From Sanderia malayensis (taxonomy: Eukaryota > Cnidaria > Scyphozoa > Semaeostomeae > Pelagiidae), in assembly GCA_013076295.1 (NCBI GenBank), contig RQOL01000448.1:1-64000 (forward strand): a stretch of 64,000 bases of DNA, read 5' to 3'. The notes under the pieces were generated by a model. That model was not told the origin of the DNA, searched no databases, and saw only the letters and a program-made list of their open reading frames with translations. The translations under genes were made by a program, and so were the position numbers. This document shows, piece after piece, positions 53,501-64,000 of this stretch. Every line of letters begins with the position of its first letter. The stretch's first letter is position 1.

Positions 53501-56500
53501 GTCGCTTCATGTGCAATTAGTGTGCAGTAATGTTAAAATCACTGAAAACAAGCAAATGCATGTGTAATTTACTCAGTTTCAGCTGTATTAATTTAAATTC
53601 ATGTGCAATTAGTGTGGAGTATTGTTAATGTCACTGAAAACAAGCCAATGCATGTGTATTTTACTTACTTTCAGCTGTAATAACGTGGATTCACGTGCAA
53701 CTAGTGTGCAGTAAAGTTAATATCACTGAAAACAAGCAAATGCATGTGTAATTTACTTAGTTTCAGCTGTAATAACTTAAAATCATGTGCAATTAGTGTG
53801 CAGTAATGTTAAAATTGGTGAAAACAAGCAAGTGCATGTGTAATTTAGTTTGAGCTGTAATAACGTGGCTTCATGTGCAATTTGTGTGCAGTAATGTTAA
53901 TATCACTGAAAAGAAGCAAATGCATGTGTAATTTACTTAGTTTCAGCTGTAATAACGTGGATTCATGTGAAATTTGTGTGCAGTAATGTTAATATCACTG
54001 AAAAGAAGCAAATGCATTTGTATTTTACTTAGCTTCAGCTGTAATAACGTGGATTCATGTGCAATTAGTGTGCAGTAATGTTAAAATTGGTGAAAACAAT
54101 CAAGTGCATGTGTAATTTACCTAGTTTGAATTGTAAGAACCTAACATCATGTGCAATTAGTGTGCAGTAATATTAATATCACTGCAAACAAGCAAATGCA
54201 TATGTAATTTACTTAGCTTCAGCTGTAATAACTTAAAATCATGTGCAATTGGTGTGCAGTAATGTTAAAATTGGTGAAAACAAGCAAGTGCATGTGTAAT
54301 TTACTTAGTTTCAGCTGTAATAACTTAAAATCATGTGCAATTAGTGTGCAGTAATGTTAAAATTGGTGAAAACAAGCAAGTGCATGTGTAATTTAGTTTG
54401 AGCTGTAATAACGCGGATTCGTGTGCAATTTGTGTGCAGTAATGTTAATATCACTGAAAAGAAGCAAATGCATGTGTAATTTACTTACTTTCAGCTGTAA
54501 TAACGTGGATTCATGTGAAATTTGTGTGCAGTAATGTTAATATCACTGAAAAGAAGCAAATGCATGTGTAATTTACTTAGTTTTAGCAGTAAAAACGTTG
54601 ATTCATGTGCAATTAGTTTGCAGTAATGTTAATATCACTGAAAACAAGCAAATGCATGAGGTAATTTACTTAGCTTCAGCTGTAATAACGTGGATTAATG
54701 TGCAATTTGTGTGCAGTAAAGTTAATATCACTGAAAACAAGCAAATGCATGTGTATTTTACTTAGTTTCAGCCGTAATAACGTGGATTCATGTGCAATTA
54801 GTGTGCAGTAATGTTAATATCACTGAAAACAATCAAATGCACGTGTATTTTACTTAGTTTCAGCTGTAATAACGTGGATTCATGTGCAATTAGTGTGCAG
54901 TAATGTTAATATCACTGAAAACAACCAAATGCATTTGTATTTTACTTAGTTTCGGCTGTAATAACGTGGCTTGATGTGCAATTAGTGTGCAGTAATGTTA
55001 ATATCACTGAAAACAAGCAAATGCATGTGTAATTTACTTGGTTTGAGCTGTAATAACGTGGATTCACGTGCAACTAGTGTGCAGTAAAGTTAATATCACT
55101 GAAAACAAGCAAATGCATGTGTAATTTACTTGGTTTGAGCTGTAATAACTTACAATCATGTGCAATTAGTGTGAAGTAATGTTAAAATTGGTGAAAACAA
55201 GCAAGTGCATGTGTAATTTACTTAGTTTGAGCTATAATAACGTGGATTCATGTGCAATTTGTGTGCAGTAATGTTAATATCACTGAAAAGAAGCAAATGC
55301 ATGTGTAATTTACTTAGTTTCAGCTGTAATAACGTGGATTCATGTGCAATTTGGGTGCAGTAATGTAAAAAACACTGAAAACAAGCAGATGCATGTGTAA
55401 ATTACTTAGTTTCAGCTGTAAAAACGTTGATTCATGTGGAATCAGTGTGCAGTAATGTTAATGTCACTAAAAACAACAAATGCATGTGTATTTTAATTAG
55501 TTTGAGCTGTAACAACTTAAATTCATGTGCAATTAGTGTGCAGTAATGTTAAAATTGGTGAAAACAAGCAAGTGCATGTGTAATTTACTTAGTTTGAGCT
55601 GTAACAACTTAAATTCATGTGCAATTAAGGTGCAGTAATGTTAATATCACTGAAAACAAGCAAATGCATGTGTATTTTACTTAGTTTCAGCTGTAATAAT
55701 GTGGCTTCATGTGCTATTAGTGTGCAGTAATATTAATATCACTGAAAACAAGCAAATGCATTTGTATTTTGCTTAGTTTCAGCTGTAATAACGTGGATTC
55801 AGGTGCATTTAGTGTGCAGTAATGTTAATATCACTGAAAACAAGCAAAGGCATGGGTATTTCACTTAGTTTCAGCTGTACTAATGTCGCTTCATGTGAAA
55901 TTAGTGTGCAGTAATGTTAAATTCACTGAAAACAAGCAAATGCATGTTTAATTTACTCAGTTTCAGCTGTAATAATTTAAATTCATGTGCAACTAGTGTG
56001 GAGTATTGTTAATGTCACTGAAAACAAGCAAATGCATGTGTATTTTAATTAGTTTGAGCTGTAACAACTTAAATTCATGTGCAATTAGTGTGCAGTAATA
56101 TTAAAATTGGTGAAAACAAGCAAGTGCATGTGTAATTTACTTAGTTTGAGCTGTAACAACTTAAATTCATGTGCAATTAAGGTGCAGTAATGTTAATATC
56201 ACTGAAAACAAGCAAATGCATTTGTATTTTACTTAGTTTCAGCTGTAATAACGTGGCTTGATGTGCAATTAGTGTGCAGTAATGTTAAAATCACTGAAAA
56301 GAAGCTAATGCATGTGTATTTTACTTAGTTTCAGCTGAAATAATGCGGCTTCAAGTGGAATTAGTTTGCGGTAATGTTAAAATCAATGAAAACAAGCAAA
56401 TGCATGTGTATTTCACTTAGTTTCAGCTGTAATAATGTGGCTTCACGTGCAAATAGTGTGCAGTAATGTTAAAATCACTGAAAACCAGCAAATGCAAATG

Positions 56501-57650
56501 TAATTTACTTAGTTTCAGCTGTAATAACTTAAATTCATGTGCAATTAGTGTGCAGTAATGTTAAAATCACTGAAAACAAGGAAACGCATGTGTAATTTTT
56601 TTAGTTTTAGCTGTAATAACATAAATTCATGTCCAATTATTGTGTAGTATTAATAATATCACTGAAAAGAAGCAAATGCATGTGTAATTTACTTAGTTTC
56701 AGCTGTAATAACGTGGATTCATGTGCAATTTGTGTGCAGTAATGTAAAAAACACTGAAAACAAGCAAATGCATGTGTAAATTACTTAGTTTCAGCTGTAA
56801 AAACGTTGATTCATGTGGAATTAGTGTGCAGTAATGTTAATGTCACTAAAAACAAGCAAATGCTTGTGTATTTTAATTAGTTTGAGCTGTAACAACTTAA
56901 ATTCATGTGCAATTAGTGTGTAGTATTAATAATATCACTGAAAACAAGCAAGTGCATGTGTAATTTACTTAGTTTGAGCTGTAAGAACCTAACATGATGT
57001 GCAATTAGTGTGCAGTAATCTTAATATCACTGAAAACAAGCAAATGCATGTGTATTTTACTTAGATTCAGCTGTAATAACGTGGATTCATGTGCATTCAG
57101 TGTGCAGTAATGTTAAAATCACTGAAAACAAGCAAATGCATGTGTATTTCACTTAGTTTCAGCTGTAATAATGTGGTTTCACGTGCAAATAGTGTGCAGT
57201 AATGTTAAAATCACTGAAAACCAGCAAATGCAAATGTAATTTACTTAGTTTCAGCTGTAATAACTTAAATTCATGTGCAATTAGTGTGCAGTAATGTTAA
57301 AATCACTGAAAACAAGGAAACGCATGTGTAATTTTTTTAGTTTTAGCTGTAATAACATAAATTCATGTCCAATTAGTGTGTAGTATTAATAGTATCACTG
57401 AAAACAAGCAAAAGCATGTGTATTTTACTTAGTTTCAGCTGCAATAATGTGTTTTCAAGTGCAATTTGTGTGCAGTAATGTTAATATCACTGGAAACAAG
57501 CAAATGCATGTGTATTTTACTTAGTTTCTGCTGTAATAACGTGGATTCATGTGCAATTAGTGTGCAGTAATGTTAATATCACTGAAAACAAGCAAATGTA
57601 TGTGTATTTTACTTAGTTTCAGCTGTAATAATGCGGCTTCATGTGCAATT
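44590..57650. repeat. Large duplicated satellite segment, copy 2 (about 13 kb)
   Basis: This copy matches 28.6-44.6 kb in order and orientation but is shorter. It lacks one 1,840-bp unit, one 1,193-bp unit and one 92-bp monomer (near 49565), as shown by the stepwise fall in offset from 15,984 to 14,144 to 12,951 to 12,859. Near its end, about 56560-57150, the monomers differ from copy 1 (43700-44110). The match then resumes at offset 13,043 (TGGTTTCACGTGC at 44131 and 57174), that is two monomers longer here. Confidence 0.88.
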
Positions 57651-60600
57651 AGTGTGCAGTAATATTAATATCACTGAAAACAAGCAAAGGCATGGGTATT
57701 TCACTTAGTTTCAGCTGTACTAATGTCGCTTCATGTGAAATTAGTGTGCAATAATGTTAAAATCACTGAAAACAAGCAAATGCATGTGTAATTTACTTAG
57801 TTTCAGCTGTAATAATTTAATTTCATGTGCAATTAGTGTGGAGTATTGTTAATATCACTGAAAACAAGCCAATGCATGTGTATTTTACTTACTTTCAGCT
57901 GTAATAACGTGGATTCACGTGCAACTAGTGTGCAGTAAAGTTAATATCACTGAAAACAAGCAAATGCATGTGTAATTTACTTGGTTTGAGCTGTAATAAC
58001 TTACAATCATGTGCAATTAGTGTGAAGTAATGTTAAAATTGGTGAAAACAAGCAAGTGCATGTGTAATTTACTTAGTTTGAGCTATAATAACGTGGATTC
58101 ATGTGCAATTTGTGTGCAGTAATGTTAATATCACTGAAAAGAAGCAAATGCATGTGTAATTTACTTAGTTTCAGCTGTAATAACGTGGATTCATGTGCAA
58201 TTTGGGTGCAGTAATGTAAAAAACACTGAAAACAAGCAGATGCATGTGTAAATTACTTAGTTTCAGCTGTAAAAACGTTGATTCATGTGGAATCAGTGTG
58301 CAGTAATGTTAATGTCACTAAAAACAACAAATGCATGTGTATTTTAATTAGTTTGAGCTGTAACAACTTAATTTCATGTGCAATTAGTGTGCAGTAATGT
58401 TAAAATTGGTGAAAACAAGCACGTGCATGTGTAATTTACTTATTTTGAGCTGTAACAACTTAAATTCATGTGCAATTAAGGTGCAGTAATGTTAATATCA
58501 CTGAAAACAAGCAAATGCATGTGTATTTTACTTAGTTTCAGCTGTAATAATGTGGCTTCATGTGCTATTAGTGTGCAGTAATATTAATATCACTGAAAAC
58601 AAGCAAATGCATTTGTATTTTGCTTAGTTTCAGCTGTAATAACGTGGATTCAGGTGCATTTAGTGTGCAGTAATGTTAATATCACTGAAAACAAGCAAAG
58701 GCATGGGTATTTCACTTAGTTTCAGCTGTACTAATGTCGCTTCATGTGAAATTAGTGTGGAGTAATGTTAAATTCACTGAAAACAAGCAAATGCATGTTT
58801 AATTTACTCAGTTTCAGCTGTAATAATTTAAATTCATGTGCAATTAGTGTGGAGTATTGTTAATGTCACTGAAAACAAGCAAATGCATGTGTATTTTAAT
58901 TAGTTTGAGCTGTAACAACTTAAATTCATGTGAAATTAGTGTGCAGTAATGTTAAAATTGGGGAAAACAAGCAAGTGCATGTGTAATTTACTTAGTTTGA
59001 GCTGTAAGAACCTAACATGATGTGCAATTAGTGTGCAGTAATGTTAATATCACTGAAAACCAGCAAATGCAAATGTAATTTACTTAGTTTCAGCTGTAAT
59101 AACTTAAATTCATGTGCAATTAGTGTGCAGTAATGTTAAAATCACTGAAAACAAGGAAACGCATGTGTAATTTTTTTAGTTTTAGCTGTAATAACATAAA
59201 TTCATGTCCAATTAGTGTGTAGTATTAATAATATCACTGAAAACAAGCAAAAGCATGTGTATTTTACTTAGTTTCAGCTGCAATAATGTGTTTTCAAGTG
59301 CAATTTGTGTGCAGTAATGTTAATATCACTGGAAACAAGCAAATGCATGTGTATTTTACTTAGTTTCTGCTGTAATAACGTGGATTCATGTGCAATTAGT
59401 GTGCAGTAATGTTAATATCACTGAAAACAAGCAAATGTATGTGTATTTTACTTAGTTTCAGCTGTAATAATGCGGCTTCATGTGCAATTAGTGTGCAGTA
59501 ATATTAATATCACTGAAAACAAGCAAAGGCATGGGTATTTCACTTAGTTTCAGCTGTACTAATGTCGCTTCATGTGAAATTAGTGTGCAATAATGTTAAA
59601 ATCACTGAAAACAAGCAAATGCATGTGTAATTTACTTAGTTTCAGCTGTAATAATTTAATTTCATGTGCAATTAGTGTGGAGTATTGTTAATATCACTGA
59701 AAACAAGCCAATGCATGTGTATTTTACTTACTTTCAGCTGTAATAACGTGGATTCACGTGCAACTAGTGTGCAGTAAAGTTAATATCACTGAAACAAGCA
59801 AATGCATGTGTAATTTACTTGGTTTGAGCTGTAATAACTTACAATCATGTGCAATTAGTGTGAAGTAATGTTAAAATTGGTGAAAACAAGCAAGTGCATG
59901 TGTAATTTACTTAGTTTGAGCTATAATAACGTGGATTCATGTGCAATTTGTGTGCAGTAATGTTAATATCACTGAAAAGAAGCAAATGCATGTGTAATTT
60001 ACTTAGTTTCAGCTGTAATAACGTGGATTCATGTGCAATTTGGGTGCAGTAATGTAAAAAACACTGAAAACAAGCAGATGCATGTGTAAATTACTTAGTT
60101 TCAGCTGTAAAAACGTTGATTCATGTGGAATCAGTGTGCAGTAATGTTAATGTCACTAAAAACAACAAATGCATGTGTATTTTAATTAGTTTGAGCTGTA
60201 ACAACTTAAATTCATGTGCAATTAGTGTGCAGTAATGTTAAAATTGGTGAAAACAAGCAAGTGCATGTGTAATTTACTTAGTTTGAGCTGTAACAACTTA
60301 AATTCATGTGCAATTAAGGTGCAGTAATGTTAATATCACTGAAAACAAGCAAATGCATGTGTATTTTACTTAGTTTCAGCTGTAATAATGTGGCTTCACG
60401 TGCTATTAGTGTGCAGTAATATTAATATCACTGAAAACAAGCAAATGCATTTGTATTTTGCTTAGTTTCAGCTGTAATAACGTGGATTCAGGTGCATTTA
60501 GTGTGCAGTAATGTTAATATCACTGAAAACAAGCAAAGGCATGGGTATTTCACTTAGTTTCAGCTGTACTAATGTCGCTTCATGTGAAATTAGTGTGGAG

Positions 60601-60890
60601 TAATGTTAAATTCACTGAAAACAAGCAAATGCATGTTTAATTTACTCAGTTTCAGCTGTAATAATTTAAATTCATGTGCAATTAGTGTGGAGTATTGTTA
60701 ATGTCACTGAAAACAAGCAAATGCATGTGTATTTTAATTAGTTTGAGCTGTAACAACTTAAATTCATGTGAAATTAGTGTGCAGTAATGTTAAAATTGGG
60801 GAAAACAAGCAAGTGCATGTGTAATTTACTTAGTTTGAGCTGTAAGAACCTAACATGATGTGCAATTAGTGTGCAGTAATGTTAATATCA
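57200..60890. repeat. 1,839-bp tandem duplication in the satellite
   Basis: CCAGCAAATGCAAATG lies at 57221 and 59060, and AATTTAATTTCATGTG at 57814 and 59653, both 1,839 bp apart. After a one-base loss near 59792 (CACTGAAACAAGC) the offset is 1,838 (TTTGGGTGCAG at 58201 and 60039). A shorter related step of 1,654 bp (18 monomers less 2 bp) leads to the same word at 61693, so a third copy lacking two monomers follows. Confidence 0.85.
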
Positions 60891-61339
60891 CTGAAAACAA
60901 GCAAATGCATGTGTATTTTACTTAGTTTCAGCTGTAATAACGTGGATTCATGTGCAATTAGTGTGCAGTAATATTAATATCACTGAAAAAAGCAAATGCA
61001 TTTGTATTTTGCTTAGTTTCAGCTGTAATAACGTGGATTCATGTGCATTTTGCGTGCAGTAATGTTAATATCACTGAAAACAAGCAAAGGCATGGGTATT
61101 TCACTTAGTTTCAGCTGTACTAATGTCGCTTCATGTGAAATTAGTGTGCAATAATGTTAAAATCACTGAAAACAAGCAAATGCATGTGTAATTTACTTAG
61201 TTTCAGCTGTAATAATTTAAATTCATGTGCAATTAGTGTGGAGTATTGTTAATATCACTGAAAACAAGCCAATGCATGTGTATTTTACTTACTTTCAGCT
61301 GTAATAACGTGGATTCACGTGCAACTAGTGTGCAGTAAA

Positions 61340-64000
61340 GTTAATATCACTGAAAACAAGCAAATGCATGTGTAATTTACTTGGTTTGAGCTGTAATAAC
61401 GTGGATTCACGTGCAACTAGTGTGCAGTAAAGTTAATATCACTGAAAACAAGCAAATGCATGTGTAATTTACTTGGTTTGAGCTGTAATAACTTACAATC
61501 ATGTGCAATTAGTGTGAAGTAATGTTAAAATTGGTGAAAACAAGCAAGTGCATGTGTAATTTACTTAGTTTGAGCTATAATAACGTGGATTCATGTGCAA
61601 TTTGTGTGCAGTAATGTTAATATCACTGAAAAGAAGCAAATGCATGTGTAATTTACTTAGTTTCAGCTGTAATAACGTGGATTCATGTGCAATTTGGGTG
61701 CAGTAATGTAAAAAACACTGAAAACAAGCAGATGCATGTGTAAATTACTTAGTTTCAGCTGTAAAAACGTTGATTCATGTGGAATCAGTGTGCAGTAATG
61801 TTAATGTCACTAAAAACAACAAATGCATGTGTATTTTAATTAGTTTGAGCTGTAACAACTTAAATTCATGTGCAATTAGTGTGCAGTAATGTTAAAATTG
61901 GTGAAAACAAGCAAGTGCATGTGTAATTTACTTAGTTTGAGCTGTAACAACTTAAATTCATGTGCAATTAAGGTGCAGTAATGTTAATATCACTGAAAAC
62001 AAGCAAATGCATGTGTATTTTACTTAGTTTCAGCTGTAATAATGTGGCTTCATGTGCTATTAGTGTGCAGTAATATTAATATCACTGAAAACAAGCAAAT
62101 GCATTTGTATTTTGCTTAGTTTCAGCTGTAATAACGTGGATTCAGGTGCATTTAGTGTGCAGTAATGTTAATATCACTGAAAACAAGCAAAGGCATGGGT
62201 ATTTCACTTAGTTTCAGCTGTACTAATGTCGCTTCATGTGAAATTAGTGTGCAGTAATGTTAAATTCACTGAAAACAAGCAAATGCATGTTTAATTTACT
62301 CAGTTTCAGCTGTAATAATTTAAATTCATGTGCAACTAGTGTGGAGTATTGTTAATGTCACTGAAAACAAGCAAATGCATGTGTATTTTAATTAGTTTGA
62401 GCTGTAACAACTTAAATTCATGTGCAATTAGTGTGCAGTAATGTTAAAATTGGTGAAAACAAGCAAGTGCATGTGTAATTCACTTAGTTTGAGCTGTAAC
62501 AACTTAAATTCATGTGCAATTAAGGTGCAGTAATGTTAATATCACTGAAAACAAGCAAATGCATTTGTATTTTACTTAGTTTCAGCTGTAATAACGTGGC
62601 TTGATGTGCAATTAGTGTGCAGTAATGTTAAAATCACTGAAAAGAAGCTAATGCATGTGTATTTTACTTAGTTTCAGCTGAAATAATGCGGCTTCAAGTG
62701 GAATTAGTTTGCGGTAATGTTAAAATCAATGAAAACAAGCAAATGCATGTGTATTTCACTTAGTTTCAGCTGTAATAATGTGGCTTCACGTGCAAATAGT
62801 GTGCAGTAATGTTAAAATCACTGAAAACCAGCAAATGCAAATGTAATTTACTTAGTTTCAGCTGTAATAACTTAAATTCATGTGCAATTAGTGTGCAGTA
62901 ATGTTAAAATCACTGAAAACAAGGAAACGCATGTGTAATTTTTTTAGTTTTAGCTGTAATAACATAAATTCATGTCCAATTATTGTGTAGTATTAATAAT
63001 ATCACTGAAAAGAAGCAAATGCATGTGTAATTTACTTAGTTTCAGCTGTAATAACGTGGATTCATGTGCAATTTGTGTGCAGTAATGTAAAAAACACTGA
63101 AAACAAGCAAATGCATGTGTAAATTACTTAGTTTCAGCTGTAAAAACGTTGATTCATGTGGAATTAGTGTGCAGTAATGTTAATGTCACTAAAAACAAGC
63201 AAATGCTTGTGTATTTTAATTAGTTTGAGCTGTAACAACTTAAATTCATGTGCAATTAGTGTGTAGTATTAATAATATCACTGAAAACAAGCAAGTGCAT
63301 GTGTAATTTACTTAGTTTGAGCTGTAAGAACCTAACATGATGTGCAATTAGTGTGCAGTAATCTTAATATCACTGAAAACAAGCAAATGCATGTGTATTT
63401 TACTTAGATTCAGCTGTAATAACGTGGATTCATGTGCATTCAGTGTGCAGTAATGTTAAAATCACTGAAAACAAGCAAATGCATGTGTATTTCACTTAGT
63501 TTCAGCTGTAATAATGTGGTTTCACGTGCAAATAGTGTGCAGTAATGTTAAAATCACTGAAAACCAGCAAATGCAAATGTAATTTACTTAGTTTCAGCTG
63601 TAATAACTTAAATTCATGTGCAATTAGTGTGCAGTAATGTTAAAATCACTGAAAACAAGGAAACGCATGTGTAATTTTTTTAGTTTTAGCTGTAATAACA
63701 TAAATTCATGTCCAATTAGTGTGTAGTATTAATAGTATCACTGAAAACAAGCAAAAGCATGTGTATTTTACTTAGTTTCAGCTGCAATAATGTGTTTTCA
63801 AGTGCAATTTGTGTGCAGTAATGTTAATATCACTGGAAACAAGCAAATGCATGTGTATTTTACTTAGTTTCTGCTGTAATAACGTGGATTCATGTGCAAT
63901 TAGTGTGCAGTAATGTTAATATCACTGAAAACAAGCAAATGTATGTGTATTTTACTTAGTTTCAGCTGTAATAATGCGGCTTCATGTGCAATTAGTGTGC
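61340..64000. repeat. Repeat of the 54.99-57.66 kb segment, cut by the window end
   Basis: The last 2.66 kb matches about 54995-57657 at a constant offset of 6,343 bp. GATTCACGTGCAAC lies at 61404 and 55061, TTTGGGTGCAG at 61693 and 55350, and GAAGCTAATGCATG at 62644 and 56301. The match still holds at base 64000. The first part (up to about 56.56 kb) also occurs at about 42.14-43.70 kb, so this segment is present three times. It includes edge-like monomers with AAATGCAAATG. Confidence 0.88.

Larger units (their letters stand above)
3326..64000. repeat. 92-bp AT-rich satellite array, about 660 monomers
   Basis: Head-to-tail monomers in one orientation fill the rest of the window. The usual landmarks, in order, are GTGCAGTAATGTTAATATCA, CTGAAAACAAGCAAATGCAT, GTGTATTTTACTTAG, TTTCAGCTGTAATAACGTGG and ATTCATGTGCAATTAGT, summing to 92 bp at about 33% GC. 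The junction at 3325/3326 falls inside a monomer, at TAACTTAAAATCATGTG. Most monomers are exactly 92 bp; recurrent 88-bp forms lack ACTT within TTTACTTAG. Several monomer types exist, told apart by the part after CTGTAA (AACGTGG, AACTTAAAATC, GAACCTAACATC, CAATATAAATTC, TAATGTGGCTTC). No spacer, transposon, inversion or gene interrupts it. The longest open frames are 64 codons. Confidence 0.98.

Noticed and set aside
28600..57650. Assembly artefact creating the large duplication
   Set aside because: The copies differ by whole units and by private point variants (for example the T-run at 31.78 kb and TGTGCTGTAAT at 47.73 kb), which argues for real copies, although only reads can prove it.
3326..64000. 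CRISPR array, because of regular short repeats
   Set aside because: There are no unique spacers: the whole 92-bp period is repeated, and no cas gene or leader is present.
3326..64000. CENP-B box marking a centromeric satellite
   Set aside because: The monomer has no TTCGNNNNANNCGGG match; the nearest word, TTTCGGCTGTAATAACGTGG, lacks the required A and CGGG.
3326..64000. Telomeric repeats (TTAGTG words resembling TTAGGG)
   Set aside because: TTAGTG appears once per 92 bp, never in short tandem runs.
3326..64000. Splice acceptor-like words TTTTACTTAG and TTTCAG in every monomer
   Set aside because: They come with the monomer sequence and have no adjoining exons.

Overview
The window is eukaryotic non-coding satellite DNA, most likely from an animal, although no feature here identifies the species. 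About 98% of it is two unrelated tandem-repeat arrays. No bacterial-style genes, rRNA, tRNA or recognisable protein domains are present. The longest open frame is a by-product of a repeat whose unit length is a multiple of three. Variation at CpG sites in both arrays looks like deamination of methylated cytosine, which also fits a eukaryotic genome.

Layout. (1) 1-1959: a 114-bp, roughly 51% GC satellite, 17 full units plus a 22-bp stub, running off the left edge. (2) 1960-3325: the only non-satellite DNA. It holds a short GC-rich motif island (about 1992-2022), three strongly diverged copies of a 200-230 bp AT-rich sequence (about 2131-2760), and a 560-bp stretch that looks single-copy with a few small doubtful open frames, a 21-bp tandem duplication, and an E-box/palindrome/TATA cluster right at the satellite border. 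(3) 3326-64000: one uninterrupted head-to-tail array of a 92-bp, roughly 33% GC monomer, about 660 copies, running off the right edge.

The 92-bp array has several layers of higher-order repeats. Groups of 13-25 diverged monomers form tandem blocks with periods near 1,840, 2,296, 2,299, 1,284, 2,294, 1,840, 1,193 and 1,839 bp. Above these, about 28.6-44.6 kb is duplicated as about 44.6-57.65 kb. The offset between these two copies falls from 15,984 to 14,144 to 12,951 to 12,859 bp. The steps are one 1,840-bp unit, one 1,193-bp unit and one 92-bp monomer, so the copies differ by whole repeat units. A 2.66-kb piece of the same material returns at 61.34-64.0 kb. The leftmost monomers are the most mixed, and the same types reappear deep in the array near 43.5, 56.4, 59.1 and 62.8 kb.

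No genes act together here. The likely roles of such DNA are structural (pericentromeric, centromeric or other heterochromatin), but nothing in the sequence proves a centromeric function. All periods were counted by eye from landmark variants; block edges are good to roughly one monomer.
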